A stretch of 14,850 nt of DNA, from the NCBI GenBank assembly GCA_023264755.1, contig JAHFVB010000047.1, forward strand, positions 1 to 14,850, read 5' to 3'. Each line of letters opens with the position of its first letter. The stretch's first letter is position 1. A model generated the notes under the pieces. The model was not told the DNA's origin and ran no database searches. It worked only from the letters and a program-made list of their open reading frames with translations. Made by a program: the position numbers and the translations under genes. Of this stretch, positions 6,593 through 14,608 are shown piece after piece. The stretch is from Mycobacterium sp. (GTDB taxonomy: Bacteria > Actinomycetota > Actinomycetes > Mycobacteriales > Mycobacteriaceae).

Positions 6593-8371
6593 ATGCCCAC
6601 TGAATCAGTTGTCATCGTCGGCGCCGGAGCGGCCGGCTCCACCATGGCCCTATTGCTGGCCCGCTACGGGATCGCCAGCTCGGTAGTCGAGCAGCGGACC
6701 GACACGCGCCTGCATCCGGCCGCGCACGTCATCAACGCCCGCACGCTCGAAATCTGGAGCCAGGCCTCCCCTCGGCTGCTGCGCGCCGTGGAGTCGATGA
6801 CCCCACCCATCGACACGGTCAACGTGATCCGGTGGTGCACCGACGTGCGCACCGCACCGCTGGGCGAGATCGACCTACTGTCGCAACCGGATCGGCTCGC
6901 CGAGGTCCGCTCACACAGCCCGTACTTGATCTCCCACGTCGGTCAGCACCTACTCATGCCCGCACTGTGGGAGGCCCTCGACGACGAGGCGCTGGTCGAC
7001 TTCCGGCGCGGTTGGCGGGCCGCCGGCAGCGCCGAGCACCTCACCCTGCATGCGCCGGACGGCACGTCGACGCCGGTGTCGCCGCGCTACGTCATCGCGG
7101 CCGACGGGGCCAACAGCACGCTTCGGGAGGCGGCCGGAATCAGCATGACCGGCCCGGTGCTGGCCAACATGGGCAGTGTCTTCTTCCATGCGCCGGGGCT
7201 CTACCCGGACGGCGCCGACCGGCCCCTGCTCAGTTGGATCTACCACCCCAAGTTCAGCGGGGTGATGATCGCCCACGCCGACGACGACTACGTGCTGATG
7301 ACCCCCTATCTCCATGGCGCCCAACTCATCGCGCGGCAAAGCCGCGAGTACTGGAACCGCGTGCTACCCGACGTGATAGGGGCGACCGACTACCAGATCC
7401 GTTCGACGGGCACCTGGACCATGACCTCCCAGCTCGCCGATCGCTTCCGCCGCGGTCCGCTACTGCTGATCGGCGATGCGGCCCACCGGTTTCCGCACAC
7501 CGGCGGGTTCGGACTCAACAGCGGCGTGCAAGACGCCCACAATCTGGCGTGGAAGCTGGCCGCGGTACTCGAGTCCGGGGCTCCGGACTCACTGCTCGAT
7601 TCCTACGAACCCGAACGCCGGCCCGTCATCGCGCGATTCGCGGCGCAGAGCACCAACAACCACTTCAAACTCGACGAGGTCACCGCTCCTCTGGGCATCA
7701 CCAATCGTTCGTTGCACAAGGCCACCGAACTGATGGGCCGGGCTGCGCTGGCGTGGATTCCCGACCGGGTGATGGCCACCGTGGCCGACGGACTGACCCG
7801 AGCTCAGACCTCGCGCACCAAGCGGCTGCTGCGGCAGGACTCACGCGGCCAACGCCTCCGACAGCGGATGGGCGACGAGATCCCCGGGCAGGTGGAGCAC
7901 TTCGTGGCCAGCGGCCTGGAGTTCGGCTACGCCTACTCCAGCTCACTGGTCGATATCGCAAGCGAAGGGCCCTGCCCTGACGGGGACGTGTCGTTGTACC
8001 ACCCCACTACCCACCCGGGCGCGCGGCTACCGCACACGCTCGTACTCGACGACACCGGGCAGGCCCGACCCGTCCACGAACTGATCAGCCGAACCGGTTT
8101 GACGCTCTTCACCTTCGACTCGCAGGGTTGGTCCGTTGCGGTCGATCAGTCACCGATGGCGTTCCCCATCAACGTGATTCAGTTGGCGGCGCCAACCAGT
8201 GCTGCCCACCAGGCGATGGTCGACTTGTTCGAGGTCGGCGAGCACGGTGCGGTGTTGACCCGCCCCGACGACCACGTCGTCTGGCGTAGCCGGACCGACT
8301 CGTCCTCGGTCGCGGCGTTGCGCGAGTTCCTCGCCGCGGCGTGGGGCCGGGTCGGCTCCGCCGTCAGCTGA
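6593..8371 (+). CDS. Class A FAD-dependent aromatic monooxygenase (PheA/MhpA/PgaE type)
   Basis: This 592-aa flavoprotein hydroxylase has all three family signatures: the N-terminal Rossmann motif VVIVGAGAAG (6-15) with Glu33 closing strand 2, the DG motif region VIAADGANSTLREA (167-180), and the second FAD motif LLIGDAAHRFPHTGGFGLN (291-309). Residues from about 476 form the thioredoxin-like C-terminal domain seen in phenol hydroxylase and MhpA relatives, with GEHGAVLTRPDDHVVWRS (549-566). Such enzymes use NAD(P)H and O2 to hydroxylate phenolic or polyketide substrates in the cytosol. The ATG lies 3 bp after the VOC stop codon, so translation is probably coupled; the nearest purine-rich stretch is GGAAG at 6576-6580. 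It would be expected to supply the diol cleaved by the VOC protein. The substrate is not deducible from sequence. Confidence 0.92.
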   Translation: MPTESVVIVGAGAAGSTMALLLARYGIASSVVEQRTDTRLHPAAHVINARTLEIWSQASPRLLRAVESMTPPIDTVNVIRWCTDVRTAPLGEIDLLSQPDRLAEVRSHSPYLISHVGQHLLMPALWEALDDEALVDFRRGWRAAGSAEHLTLHAPDGTSTPVSPRYVIAADGANSTLREAAGISMTGPVLANMGSVFFHAPGLYPDGADRPLLSWIYHPKFSGVMIAHADDDYVLMTPYLHGAQLIARQSREYWNRVLPDVIGATDYQIRSTGTWTMTSQLADRFRRGPLLLIGDAAHRFPHTGGFGLNSGVQDAHNLAWKLAAVLESGAPDSLLDSYEPERRPVIARFAAQSTNNHFKLDEVTAPLGITNRSLHKATELMGRAALAWIPDRVMATVADGLTRAQTSRTKRLLRQDSRGQRLRQRMGDEIPGQVEHFVASGLEFGYAYSSSLVDIASEGPCPDGDVSLYHPTTHPGARLPHTLVLDDTGQARPVHELISRTGLTLFTFDSQGWSVAVDQSPMAFPINVIQLAAPTSAAHQAMVDLFEVGEHGAVLTRPDDHVVWRSRTDSSSVAALREFLAAAWGRVGSAVS

Positions 8372-8434
8372 TCGTCGCCGCCCGCCTGGTCTGGTCACGT
8401 CGCACTGCACCGGCGGCGCCGGCCGTGTGAGAGC

Positions 8435-9106
8435 ATGCCCGGCATGGGGTTTGCAGCGCTGGCCGGGCGCGCCGTGGCCGGCATCGGGTTGACCGCCGCC
8501 GCGCTCATCGCCGGTGCCTCGACACCGGCGGCTTCTGCTGACGAGTGCCCGGACGTCGAGTTGATCTTCGCGCGCGGCACGGCCGAGGCGCCGGGGCTGG
8601 GGCGCGTCGGCGACGCGCTGGCCGCCACCTTGGCGCCGCTACTGGGCGGGCGCAACCTCGACACCTACGCGGTGAACTATCCGGCGAGCTACAACTTCCT
8701 CTCGACCCGAGACGGGGCCAACGACGCGGCGGCGCGCATCGCCGACATGGGGGCGCGCTGCCCGGGCACTCGGCTCGTACTCGGCGGCTTCTCCCAAGGC
8801 GCGGCGGTGGTGTCCATGCTTGCCGGCGTCGCGCCCGTCGGCGACCGCATCGGCAGCATCGGCTCTGCCCCTCCGCTTCCGCCGGAGTCGGCGGCAATGG
8901 TCTCCGCGGTAGCGGTTTTCGGCAATCCGGGCGCCCGCTTCGGCACTCCGCTGTCGACCAATGGCCAGTTTGCGGGCCGCACCATCGACCTGTGCAGTCC
9001 GGGGGATCCGATCTGTTCGGACGGCCGCAGTCGCTCCGCCCACAGCAACTACGAACTGCCGCCCTATCCGGATCGGGCCGCCACCTTCGTCGCGGGGTTG
9101 GTCTAG
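8435..9106 (+). CDS. Secreted cutinase-family esterase/lipase
   Basis: This 223-aa preprotein has a signal peptide (hydrophobic stretch about 11-34) with probable cleavage after ASA (34-36), giving a mature start DECPDVE. The cutinase fold markers follow: LIFARGTAEAPG (43-54), the nucleophile elbow GGFSQGAAV (117-125) with Ser120, Asp191 in CSPGDPIC, and His203 in SAHSNY, so the triad is intact. Four cysteines (38, 109, 187, 194) can form the two usual disulfides. Mycobacterial cutinase-like proteins are exported esterases or lipases acting on lipid esters. Either ATG 8435 or ATG 8444 could be the start; neither has a strong Shine-Dalgarno sequence. It lies 63 bp after the monooxygenase gene on the same strand, but its exported product suggests a separate role. 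Confidence 0.93.
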   Translation: MPGMGFAALAGRAVAGIGLTAAALIAGASTPAASADECPDVELIFARGTAEAPGLGRVGDALAATLAPLLGGRNLDTYAVNYPASYNFLSTRDGANDAAARIADMGARCPGTRLVLGGFSQGAAVVSMLAGVAPVGDRIGSIGSAPPLPPESAAMVSAVAVFGNPGARFGTPLSTNGQFAGRTIDLCSPGDPICSDGRSRSAHSNYELPPYPDRAATFVAGLV

Positions 9107-9117
9107 CCCGCTGAAGT

Positions 9118-9146
9118 GCCTCGTCCCCTCTTCGGGGGGCCGAGGC
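9118..9146. terminator. Probable bidirectional terminator between convergent genes
   Basis: GCCTCG (9118-9123) pairs with CGAGGC (9141-9146), and inside it CCCC (9125-9128) can pair with part of the G run at 9134-9139 around a TCTTC loop. The hairpin lies 12 bp after the cutinase stop and 18 bp before the stop of the convergent acyltransferase gene. There is no long T tract on either side, as is common for mycobacterial terminators. Position and stem strength are the support. Confidence 0.65.
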
Positions 9147-9163
9147 CCGGCCGTTTCCCTCAG

Positions 9164-10360
9164 TTACTCGCCGGTGGCGTCCAGAACGCTGACCCAGGCC
9201 TCGCGCAGGCACGCTTCGAACTCCTGCGCCGACACCAGCGCCGTGTCGAGGTTCACGCACATCCGGACCCTGCCGTCGTAATCGATCGGCGACGCCACGA
9301 CGTGGGTCCCCGTGACGGGAGCGAATGCGCTGTAGTCGACCACTCGGCGCCCCCTCACCACCAGGTCGGGCATGGTGACGAAGGGCGTCAAGAGCAGCTC
9401 GCTCATTGCCGGGCCAGGGAGCGCAGCGCCGGACTGCCACGCCTCCAGTGCTCGTTGCTCGCTGGCGACGAGCTCGAATGCCAGCAGTGCGCTGAGCGGT
9501 GCCAGCCGATCGGGCCCCACCCAGTCGGCGGTCACCCGTAGGGTGGCAACGTGAGTGTTCAGCGCTCCATTGCTGTTCTGTACCAACCACTCCGAGGTCG
9601 CCGGAAGGGTGATCATCACGGCGTCGCGACTGATCCCCGTGCGCTCCCAGTAGCGCAGCATCGCCGAGGCGAGCAGGCTCACCGACAACACGTCGAGGGT
9701 CGCGCCGCACCGCGCTGCGACGGCTTCCCAGGCCTGTCGCGTTCCGAAGTCGAGCACGCTCACCTGCTGGTGACGGCTGTTGAGCTGGGCCGGGGCGAGG
9801 TCCCCGGCCGCACTGTCATCGGGCGCCTGCTGCGACGCCGACGCCGAAGTCGAATCGTGTTGCGGGACATCGATCCATATCTTGCGCTCGCCGTCCACGC
9901 CGAAGGCACTGGCGAGCATGCTCAGCGCTTCTTCACCATTGCCGACCGCGTGGTGCAGCCGCACCAGCAGCGCGCTGCGGCCTCCGCTGAGCCCGGAGTA
10001 GTACACGACGTGCCACAGTTGCCGATCCAAGGGGAAGACCCGCTCCTGCAACTCGCTGCACCGCTCCAGTACGTCGGCGGGGCCCGATCCCGAAGGTAGT
10101 TCGACGAAGTCGAGCTGACCCTCGGCGTCGGTCGGGGCCCACTGCTCGTGTCCGGACGCGTCCCGCACGATGCGTTGCGACAGCCGCGGGCTCACCGCCT
10201 TGAGTTCGGCGACGGCCGCGTGCACCTCGCCCGGGGACAGCGGCCCGTCGAGGACCAGGACGTAGGACACCGCGACGTTGAGCCCTCCGCGCGTCTCCAT
10301 GTCAAGGAACATCCGCGCGGGCGCGGCAATCACACGATTGATGGGGAGCAGGATCGTCAC
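9164..10360 (-). CDS. WS/DGAT-like acyltransferase with altered HHxxxDG motif
   Basis: This 398-aa protein resembles the wax-ester synthase/diacylglycerol acyltransferase and Pap branch of the condensation superfamily. The N-terminal segment ([17 protein letters not shown], 15-31) matches the family opening. The catalytic region is [15 protein letters not shown] (131-145), with His136-His137. The C-terminal part has [16 protein letters not shown], typical of the DUF1298-like end. The expected HHxxxDG reads HHAVGNG: Asp is replaced by Asn141 (codon AAT at 9940-9938). The second His, normally catalytic, is kept. At 398 aa it is shorter than the usual 450-480. The GTG start at 10360 overlaps the mmpL stop in GTGA, and GAGG lies 7 nt upstream. 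Co-translation with an MmpL transporter suggests acylation of the exported lipid or its precursor, as for Pap proteins beside MmpL genes; the substrate is unknown. Confidence 0.8.
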   Translation of the reverse strand: MTILLPINRVIAAPARMFLDMETRGGLNVAVSYVLVLDGPLSPGEVHAAVAELKAVSPRLSQRIVRDASGHEQWAPTDAEGQLDFVELPSGSGPADVLERCSELQERVFPLDRQLWHVVYYSGLSGGRSALLVRLHHAVGNGEEALSMLASAFGVDGERKIWIDVPQHDSTSASASQQAPDDSAAGDLAPAQLNSRHQQVSVLDFGTRQAWEAVAARCGATLDVLSVSLLASAMLRYWERTGISRDAVMITLPATSEWLVQNSNGALNTHVATLRVTADWVGPDRLAPLSALLAFELVASEQRALEAWQSGAALPGPAMSELLLTPFVTMPDLVVRGRRVVDYSAFAPVTGTHVVASPIDYDGRVRMCVNLDTALVSAQEFEACLREAWVSVLDATGE

Positions 10361-13251
10361 GGTGCGACCTCACTGACTTGTTGCGCGGGCCGGGGCCACG
10401 GTTGGGGTATGGGACGTTGTCTGACCCGCATCGGCCACCAGAACCAGCGGCCGAACAGCGTGGCGATCGACGGGGTCATCAGCGAGCGCACCACGAGGGT
10501 GTCGAAGAGCAGGCCGAGGCCAATGGTGGTGCCCACCTGTTCGATGATGATCAGCTGACTGCTGGCCATCGAGGCCATCGTGAAGGCGAAGACCAACCCT
10601 GCGGACGTGACGACGGAACCGGTGCCCACCATGGCGCGGATGATCCCGGTGCGCACTCCGGCGTGGAGTTCTTCCTTCATTCTCGACACCAGCAACAGGT
10701 TGTAGTCCGCACCGACGGCTAGCAGCACGATCACCGACATCGGTAGCACCATCCAGTGCAACGGGATGCCGATGACGTGCTGCCACAACAACACCGACAA
10801 TCCGAAGGAGGCGGCCAGGCTGAGCACCACGGTGCCGACGATGACCGCTGCGGCGACGACCGCTCGGGTGAGCACCGTCATGATGATGAAGATCAGGATG
10901 AGCGCGGCGACCGCTGCGATGACGAGGTCGTAGTTGGCCCCTTGCTGCATGTCCGCATACATGGCCGCACTGCCACCGAGATAGATGCGCGATCCCTCCA
11001 GCGGCGTGCCCTTGATGGCATCCGCGGCCGCGACCTTGAGCGGTTCGATGCGCGAGGTGCCCTCCTGGGTGAGCGGATCACCTTGGTGAATGATGGTGAA
11101 CCGCACCGCATGTCCGTCGGGCGACAGGAACATCTTGATGCCCCGCTTGAAGTCGGCATTGTCGAAGGCCTCCGGCGGCAGGTAGAACGAGTCGTCGTTG
11201 CGGGCGCGGTCGAACGCCTCCCCCATCGCCGTGGAGTTGTTCTGCATGGCCATGGTCTGGTCCTGTTGGGCCTTTTGGGCTTGGTACTGGTTGAGCATCA
11301 GCTGCTTCTGATCCTTCATCGACTGGATCATCGGCGGCATGATGGCGACCATCTGGGGCATCAAGTCGGCCAGCCGTTGAATGTCGGGCACGATGTCCTG
11401 CAGGTCGTCGGACATCGTGGAGATGCCGTCCAGGGCGTCGAAGACCGAACGCAGCGCGTAGCACACCGGAATGTCGAAACAGTGTGGCTCCCAGTAGAAG
11501 TAGTTGCGCATCGGCCGGAAGAAGTCGTCAAAGTTCGCGATCTCGTCCCGCAGTGTCTGAACGTCCTCCGACGTCTTGTTCATCTTCTTGGCCATGCTGG
11601 CCGTGACGGCGGCCATCTGCGCGGTGATGCCCTGCATCTTGGTCATCTGATCGATGGAGACCTGCATGGCGTCGGCCTGTTTGAGCGTGTTGGCGATGAT
11701 GGTCTGTTGGTAGTCGTTGTTCATGACCTGGCCAGTGCCGTTCTGGCTGATCGTGTACGGAATGGTGCTGTGCTCGATCGGCTTTCCCTCCGGGCGCGTG
11801 ATCGTCTGCACCTGGTCGATGCCGTGGACGCGGACCAGCGCCTTGGCGATCTTGTCGATGACGAGGAAGTCGGCCGGATTGCGTAGATCGTGGTCGGCTT
11901 CGACCATCATCAGGTCGGGATTCATCTTGGCTTCGGAGAAGTGCCGGTCGGCTGCCGCGTAGCCGACATTGGCCGGAATGTCCTTGGGCAGGTAGACGCG
12001 GTCGTTGTAGATGGTGTGGTAGCCGGGTAGGACCAGCAGTCCGACCAACGCCAGGGCCACGGCGCAGACCAGAATCGCGCCGGGCCATCGGACGGTCGCG
12101 GTACCGACCCTGTGCCACAGGCGGGATTGCGAGGCGCGCCTGGGCTCCAGGACGCGACCGAATCGGCTGACCAACGAGATGAGTGCGGGCCCCAGGGTCA
12201 GGGCGATGGCCACCACGAAGGCCATGCCGACCGCCAGGGGGATGCCCATCGTCTGGAAGTACGGCAGCCGGGTGAAGTGCAGGCAGAACGTCGCACCGGC
12301 AATGGTGAGCCCGGAAGCCAGCACGACGTGGGCCGTGCCGTGAAACATCGTGTAATAGGCCGACTCTCGATCTTCTCCGGACCGGCGGGCCTCCTGATAC
12401 CGGCCGATCAGGAAGATCGCGTAGTCGGTGGCCGCAGCGATGGCCAACGTGACCACCAGGTTCGTCGCGAAGGTGGTCAGGCCGAAGACGTGGTGAAAGC
12501 CCAGGAAGGCCACGATGCCGCGCGCACCGGACAAGCCCAGCACGACCATCACCAGGACGACCATCGTCGTGATGATCGACCGGTAGACCAACAGCAGCAT
12601 GATGATGATGACGGCGAACGTGAGCAGTTCGATGGTCTCCATGCTCTTGTCGCCCACGATGTTCTGGTCTGCCGTCGTGGCGGCGGGTCCGGTGACGTAG
12701 GCCTTGACCCCCGGCGGAGCGCCGCCCTGGGCGGCGATGTCGCGGACCGCCGCCACCGACTCGTTGGCCAGTGCTTCGCCTTGATCGCCGGCTATGTAGA
12801 CCTGCACGTAGGCGGCCTTGCCGTCGACGCTCTGAGCGGCCGCGGCGGTGAAGGAATCGCCCCAGAAGTCCTGGACGTGCTGAACGTGCTTGGTGTCGGC
12901 GCGCAGGTCGCGGACGATGCGATCGTAGAACTGGTGGGCTTCGGCGCCCAGCGGCTGGTCGCCTTCCAGCACGATCATCACCGAGCTGCTGGTGTTGTAC
13001 TCGTGGAACACCGCGCCGACGCGCTTGGTGGCGATCATCGACGGCGCATCGTTGGGGCTCATCGAGACCGAGCGCAGCTTGCCCACGGCTTCCAGTTGCG
13101 GCACTACGGTATTGAGCAGTGCGATGATGACGACCCAGCCCAAGATGATCGGGATGGCGAAGGCACGGATGAACCGTGGGATTCGGGGCTGGGCGCGGTG
13201 CCGGGCGCTCGGGATGGCGTCGGTCGGAGCGTCGTCCACTGGCGCGCTCAT
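10357..13251 (-). CDS. mmpL: MmpL-family RND lipid transporter
   Basis: This 964-aa inner-membrane transporter has the full MmpL layout. TM1 is at about 31-51, and the first periplasmic domain (about 55-200) contains [12 protein letters not shown]2-6 run from about 205 to 362. TM7 (about 390-410) leads to a large second periplasmic domain, and TM8-12 occupy about 775-940. The proton-relay Asp-Tyr pairs are visible at D276-Y277 and D849-Y850. Residues about 510-685 are Gln/Met-rich and likely coiled coil, with Cys591 and Cys597. This places it near the long MmpL4/5-type proteins rather than MmpL3. The start ATG 13251 overlaps the mmpS stop in ATGA. The upstream open frame of 55 codons covers the end of mmpS and is not used. 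Substrates of related proteins are lipids, siderophores or drugs; the cargo here is not known. Confidence 0.95.
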   Translation of the reverse strand: MSAPVDDAPTDAIPSARHRAQPRIPRFIRAFAIPIILGWVVIIALLNTVVPQLEAVGKLRSVSMSPNDAPSMIATKRVGAVFHEYNTSSSVMIVLEGDQPLGAEAHQFYDRIVRDLRADTKHVQHVQDFWGDSFTAAAAQSVDGKAAYVQVYIAGDQGEALANESVAAVRDIAAQGGAPPGVKAYVTGPAATTADQNIVGDKSMETIELLTFAVIIIMLLLVYRSIITTMVVLVMVVLGLSGARGIVAFLGFHHVFGLTTFATNLVVTLAIAAATDYAIFLIGRYQEARRSGEDRESAYYTMFHGTAHVVLASGLTIAGATFCLHFTRLPYFQTMGIPLAVGMAFVVAIALTLGPALISLVSRFGRVLEPRRASQSRLWHRVGTATVRWPGAILVCAVALALVGLLVLPGYHTIYNDRVYLPKDIPANVGYAAADRHFSEAKMNPDLMMVEADHDLRNPADFLVIDKIAKALVRVHGIDQVQTITRPEGKPIEHSTIPYTISQNGTGQVMNNDYQQTIIANTLKQADAMQVSIDQMTKMQGITAQMAAVTASMAKKMNKTSEDVQTLRDEIANFDDFFRPMRNYFYWEPHCFDIPVCYALRSVFDALDGISTMSDDLQDIVPDIQRLADLMPQMVAIMPPMIQSMKDQKQLMLNQYQAQKAQQDQTMAMQNNSTAMGEAFDRARNDDSFYLPPEAFDNADFKRGIKMFLSPDGHAVRFTIIHQGDPLTQEGTSRIEPLKVAAADAIKGTPLEGSRIYLGGSAAMYADMQQGANYDLVIAAVAALILIFIIMTVLTRAVVAAAVIVGTVVLSLAASFGLSVLLWQHVIGIPLHWMVLPMSVIVLLAVGADYNLLLVSRMKEELHAGVRTGIIRAMVGTGSVVTSAGLVFAFTMASMASSQLIIIEQVGTTIGLGLLFDTLVVRSLMTPSIATLFGRWFWWPMRVRQRPIPQPWPRPAQQVSEVAP

Positions 13252-13673
13252 GCTGACTTCACGTAGCAGAAGGTCTCGGCATTCATGCCCGTAGCGGTCC
13301 TTTCGGCCTTGAGCTCGTCGTCGACGGTCACTCGGCAGGTGATTGATTGCCCGTCGCCCTGGGCCAGGATGTTCGCGCTTGCCGACGGCAAGGTGGTGGT
13401 CAGCGTCAACTTCCACGGCAGGGCCGCGTGCTCGACGCGCTGGGGCTTGCCGTCGAGGTCGAGGTAGTTGATCACCGCGGTGGGTGCCGTTCCAAGCACC
13501 TCATAGGTCACGACCTTCGGATTGAAGTCCGCCGCACTCGCCGAACCCTTCGGCGTCACGACGACCGGGTTCGAGCCGAAGATGGACCGGACGTTGCTCA
13601 CCGCCAACGCTCCAATGGCGACCGCGACCACCACCAACACCGGAAGCCACACGCGGCCAAGGATTTTGGTCAT
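13248..13673 (-). CDS. mmpS: MmpS-family membrane accessory protein
   Basis: This 141-aa protein matches the MmpS4/5 pattern. A single N-terminal membrane segment (about 8-26) is followed by an extracytoplasmic beta-rich domain (about 50-141) with TYEVLG (56-61) and the conserved cysteine pair Cys113 ([11 protein letters not shown]) and Cys136 (ETFCYVKSA at the end). MmpS proteins work with their MmpL partner in export. ATG 13673 gives the usual family length and N-terminus ([12 protein letters not shown]). The frame stays open 53 codons upstream, but that part is Arg/Cys-rich and unlike MmpS. No Shine-Dalgarno sequence precedes this ATG. Instead its ATG overlaps the stop of a small upstream frame (13670-13780) in ATGA, so translation probably depends on coupling. 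An in-frame GTG at 13682 is an alternative. Its own stop overlaps the mmpL start in the same way. Confidence 0.93.
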   Translation of the reverse strand: MTKILGRVWLPVLVVVAVAIGALAVSNVRSIFGSNPVVVTPKGSASAADFNPKVVTYEVLGTAPTAVINYLDLDGKPQRVEHAALPWKLTLTTTLPSASANILAQGDGQSITCRVTVDDELKAERTATGMNAETFCYVKSA

Positions 13674-13780
13674 CGTGGCCACGCAGGCGATTGGACTCGG
13701 GCAGAGCCGACCGGGCGGGCAGCGCTGGCACGGACGGCAGGGCCGGCCTGCCCCATGGTTGTTGCGACGACGGCATTCAC
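13670..13780 (-). CDS. Predicted 36-aa leader peptide translationally coupled to mmpS
   Basis: This short frame begins VNAVVATTMGQ and ends SPAWPR. It starts at GTG 13780 behind an excellent Shine-Dalgarno sequence, GGAGAGGG (13795-13788), with a 7-nt spacer. This is the only strong ribosome binding site in the mmpS leader, and it is out of frame with mmpS. The TGA at 13672-13670 overlaps the mmpS ATG in ATGA, matching the two overlaps further along the operon. The peptide is Ala/Val/Pro-rich, with no membrane segment or recognised domain. A hairpin lies inside it. The likely role is to carry ribosomes to mmpS or to sense something during translation. An ATG at 13776 in the third frame could also use the site with an 11-nt spacer, but that frame runs into mmpS as a 91-codon shadow. 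No expression evidence exists in the sequence. Confidence 0.5.
   Translation of the reverse strand: MNAVVATTMGQAGPAVRASAARPVGSARVQSPAWPR
13736..13752 (-). repeat. Hairpin inside the mmpS leader
   Basis: GGCAGG (13736-13741) and CCTGCC (13747-13752) form a perfect 6-bp inverted repeat around a 5-base GCCGG loop. On the mmpS transcript it falls within the predicted leader reading frame and about 60 nt before the mmpS ATG. It could influence ribosome passage or act as an attenuator, but in DNA of this GC content such stems also arise by chance. Confidence 0.3.
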
Positions 13781-13830
13781 TGCGCAGCCCTCTCCATCGT
13801 TCGAGACGACCTGCACGTGCGCGCGCCGCC

Positions 13831-13859
13831 ATAACTACCGAGCAAAGCTAACGAGTTAA
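13831..13859 (-). promoter_or_regulatory. Candidate promoter of the mmpS-mmpL operon
   Basis: On the minus strand TTAACT (13859-13854) and TAGTTAT (13837-13831) resemble -35 and -10 elements with a spacer of 16 nt. Transcription would start near 13825, leaving about 30 nt before the GGAGAGGG ribosome binding site of the leader frame. This AT-richer patch stands out against its surroundings. The palindrome TAAC-GA-GTTA overlaps the -35. Confidence 0.4.
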
Positions 13860-13905
13860 GTGGATGAAGTCAATCCGGTTTTGCTGTTGGGTTCGTTACA
13901 CTCGG
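13838..13905. promoter_or_regulatory. Candidate TetR operator region between mmpS and tetR
   Basis: TAAC-GA-GTTA (13849-13858) is a short palindrome. A wider, imperfect symmetry spans the divergent region: CCGAG (13838-13842) and TAACGA (13849-13854) on the left recur inverted as TCGTTA (13893-13898) and CTCGG (13901-13905) on the right. The left arm overlaps the probable mmpS -35 and the right arm overlaps the tetR -10. A TetR dimer bound at both arms could repress both genes. The assignment to the adjacent TetR is inference. Confidence 0.4.
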
Positions 13906-13908
13906 ACG
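13897..13908 (+). promoter_or_regulatory. -10 element of a probably leaderless tetR transcript
   Basis: TACACT (13897-13902) fits the mycobacterial -10 pattern TANNNT and ends 6 nt before the GTG at 13909. This is the spacing expected if transcription starts at the first base of the start codon. There is no Shine-Dalgarno sequence before this GTG, which agrees with a leaderless message. No convincing -35 is seen. Confidence 0.45.
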
Positions 13909-14592
13909 GTGAGCACTCCGACGGCAGGTCGCCCGCTCCGCAAGGATGCAGAGCGCAACCGGCTGCGCGTGCTCGCCGCTGCCCGCGCCTTGTTCGCGGA
14001 GCGGGGGCTGGAGCCCAACCTCAACGAGGTCGCCCACCACGCGGGCGTCGGCGTGGGGACCGTCTATCGGAGATTCCGAACCAAGGAAGAACTGCTGGAG
14101 GCGATCTTCGAAGACGGCCTCGACCAGATCACCGCCTTGGCGGAGGCGGCGTTGCGCCACGACGATCCCTGGCTCGGCTTCGTCTGGTTGGTGGAGCAGA
14201 TGTGCGAGATCACCGCGACCGATCGGGGGTTGCGTGAGATCGCCTTCAGCAAGTCCTACGGAGGCGACCGCGTCACCGCTGCGCAAGATCGACTGGTCCC
14301 AGTCTTGGAACGGGTGGTCGAGCGAGCGCAGCACGATGGTCGACTGCGTCCGGATTTCTCCGCTACGGACATGCCCATCATCAATTTGCTGGCGGGCTCC
14401 GTCAGTGAGTTCGCCGGCCACGTCGACCCGCAGCTGTGGCGCCGCTACGTCGCGATGCTGCTGGACGGGATGCGGTCTCCCGACAATCAGACGCAGCTGC
14501 CCGTGGCTGCCCTGGGCGACGAGCGCCTGGACGTGGCGATGCGGACTTGGAAGCCCGCGGGCGGCCCGGCAGACCACAGCGAAACCAGTTGA
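13909..14592 (+). CDS. TetR-family transcriptional repressor, probable regulator of mmpS-mmpL
   Basis: This 227-aa regulator has an N-terminal TetR HTH (about 15-60). The helices include VLAAARALFAERG (21-33) and LNEVAHHAGVGVGTVYRRF (38-56), followed by RTKEELLEAIF. The C-terminal half is an all-helical ligand-binding and dimer domain of the SbtR-like kind. The open frame begins earlier at 13864, but those 15 codons (Cys/Trp/Arg-rich) do not look like the family. GTG 13909 is favoured because it starts STPTAGRPLRKDAERN just before the HTH and lies 6 nt from a good -10, consistent with a leaderless message. It is divergent from the mmpS operon, and TetR-mmpS-mmpL pairs are common in mycobacteria, so repression of that operon and of itself is likely. 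The inducing ligand is unknown. The last 30 residues are probably disordered. Confidence 0.92.
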   Translation: MSTPTAGRPLRKDAERNRLRVLAAARALFAERGLEPNLNEVAHHAGVGVGTVYRRFRTKEELLEAIFEDGLDQITALAEAALRHDDPWLGFVWLVEQMCEITATDRGLREIAFSKSYGGDRVTAAQDRLVPVLERVVERAQHDGRLRPDFSATDMPIINLLAGSVSEFAGHVDPQLWRRYVAMLLDGMRSPDNQTQLPVAALGDERLDVAMRTWKPAGGPADHSETS

Positions 14593-14608
14593 GCCCCAAG
14601 CCGTCGGG

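Noticed and set aside
8410..8422. CCGGC-GGC-GCCGG hairpin before the cutinase gene, a possible terminator.
   Set aside because: The stem is only 5 bp with no T tract, and such GC palindromes are common at this base composition.
8505..9710. 401-codon minus-strand frame spanning the cutinase and part of the acyltransferase.
   Set aside because: It crosses the terminator and two well-supported genes, and its Arg/Pro-rich product has no recognisable domain.
10756..13266. Long plus-strand frames opposite mmpL (376 and 384 codons).
   Set aside because: Asp/His/Arg/Val-rich shadows of the MmpL coding strand without membrane segments or motifs.
13501..13776. 91-codon minus-strand frame from ATG 13776 running through the mmpS leader into mmpS.
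   Set aside because: It overlaps most of mmpS in another frame and its product is a Gly/Arg-rich shadow. Its start is 11 nt from the SD, whereas GTG 13780 is 7 nt away.
13674..13832. Possible 53-residue N-terminal extension of MmpS.
   Set aside because: The extension is Arg/Cys-rich, unlike any MmpS N-terminus, and the normal length and membrane anchor are obtained from ATG 13673.
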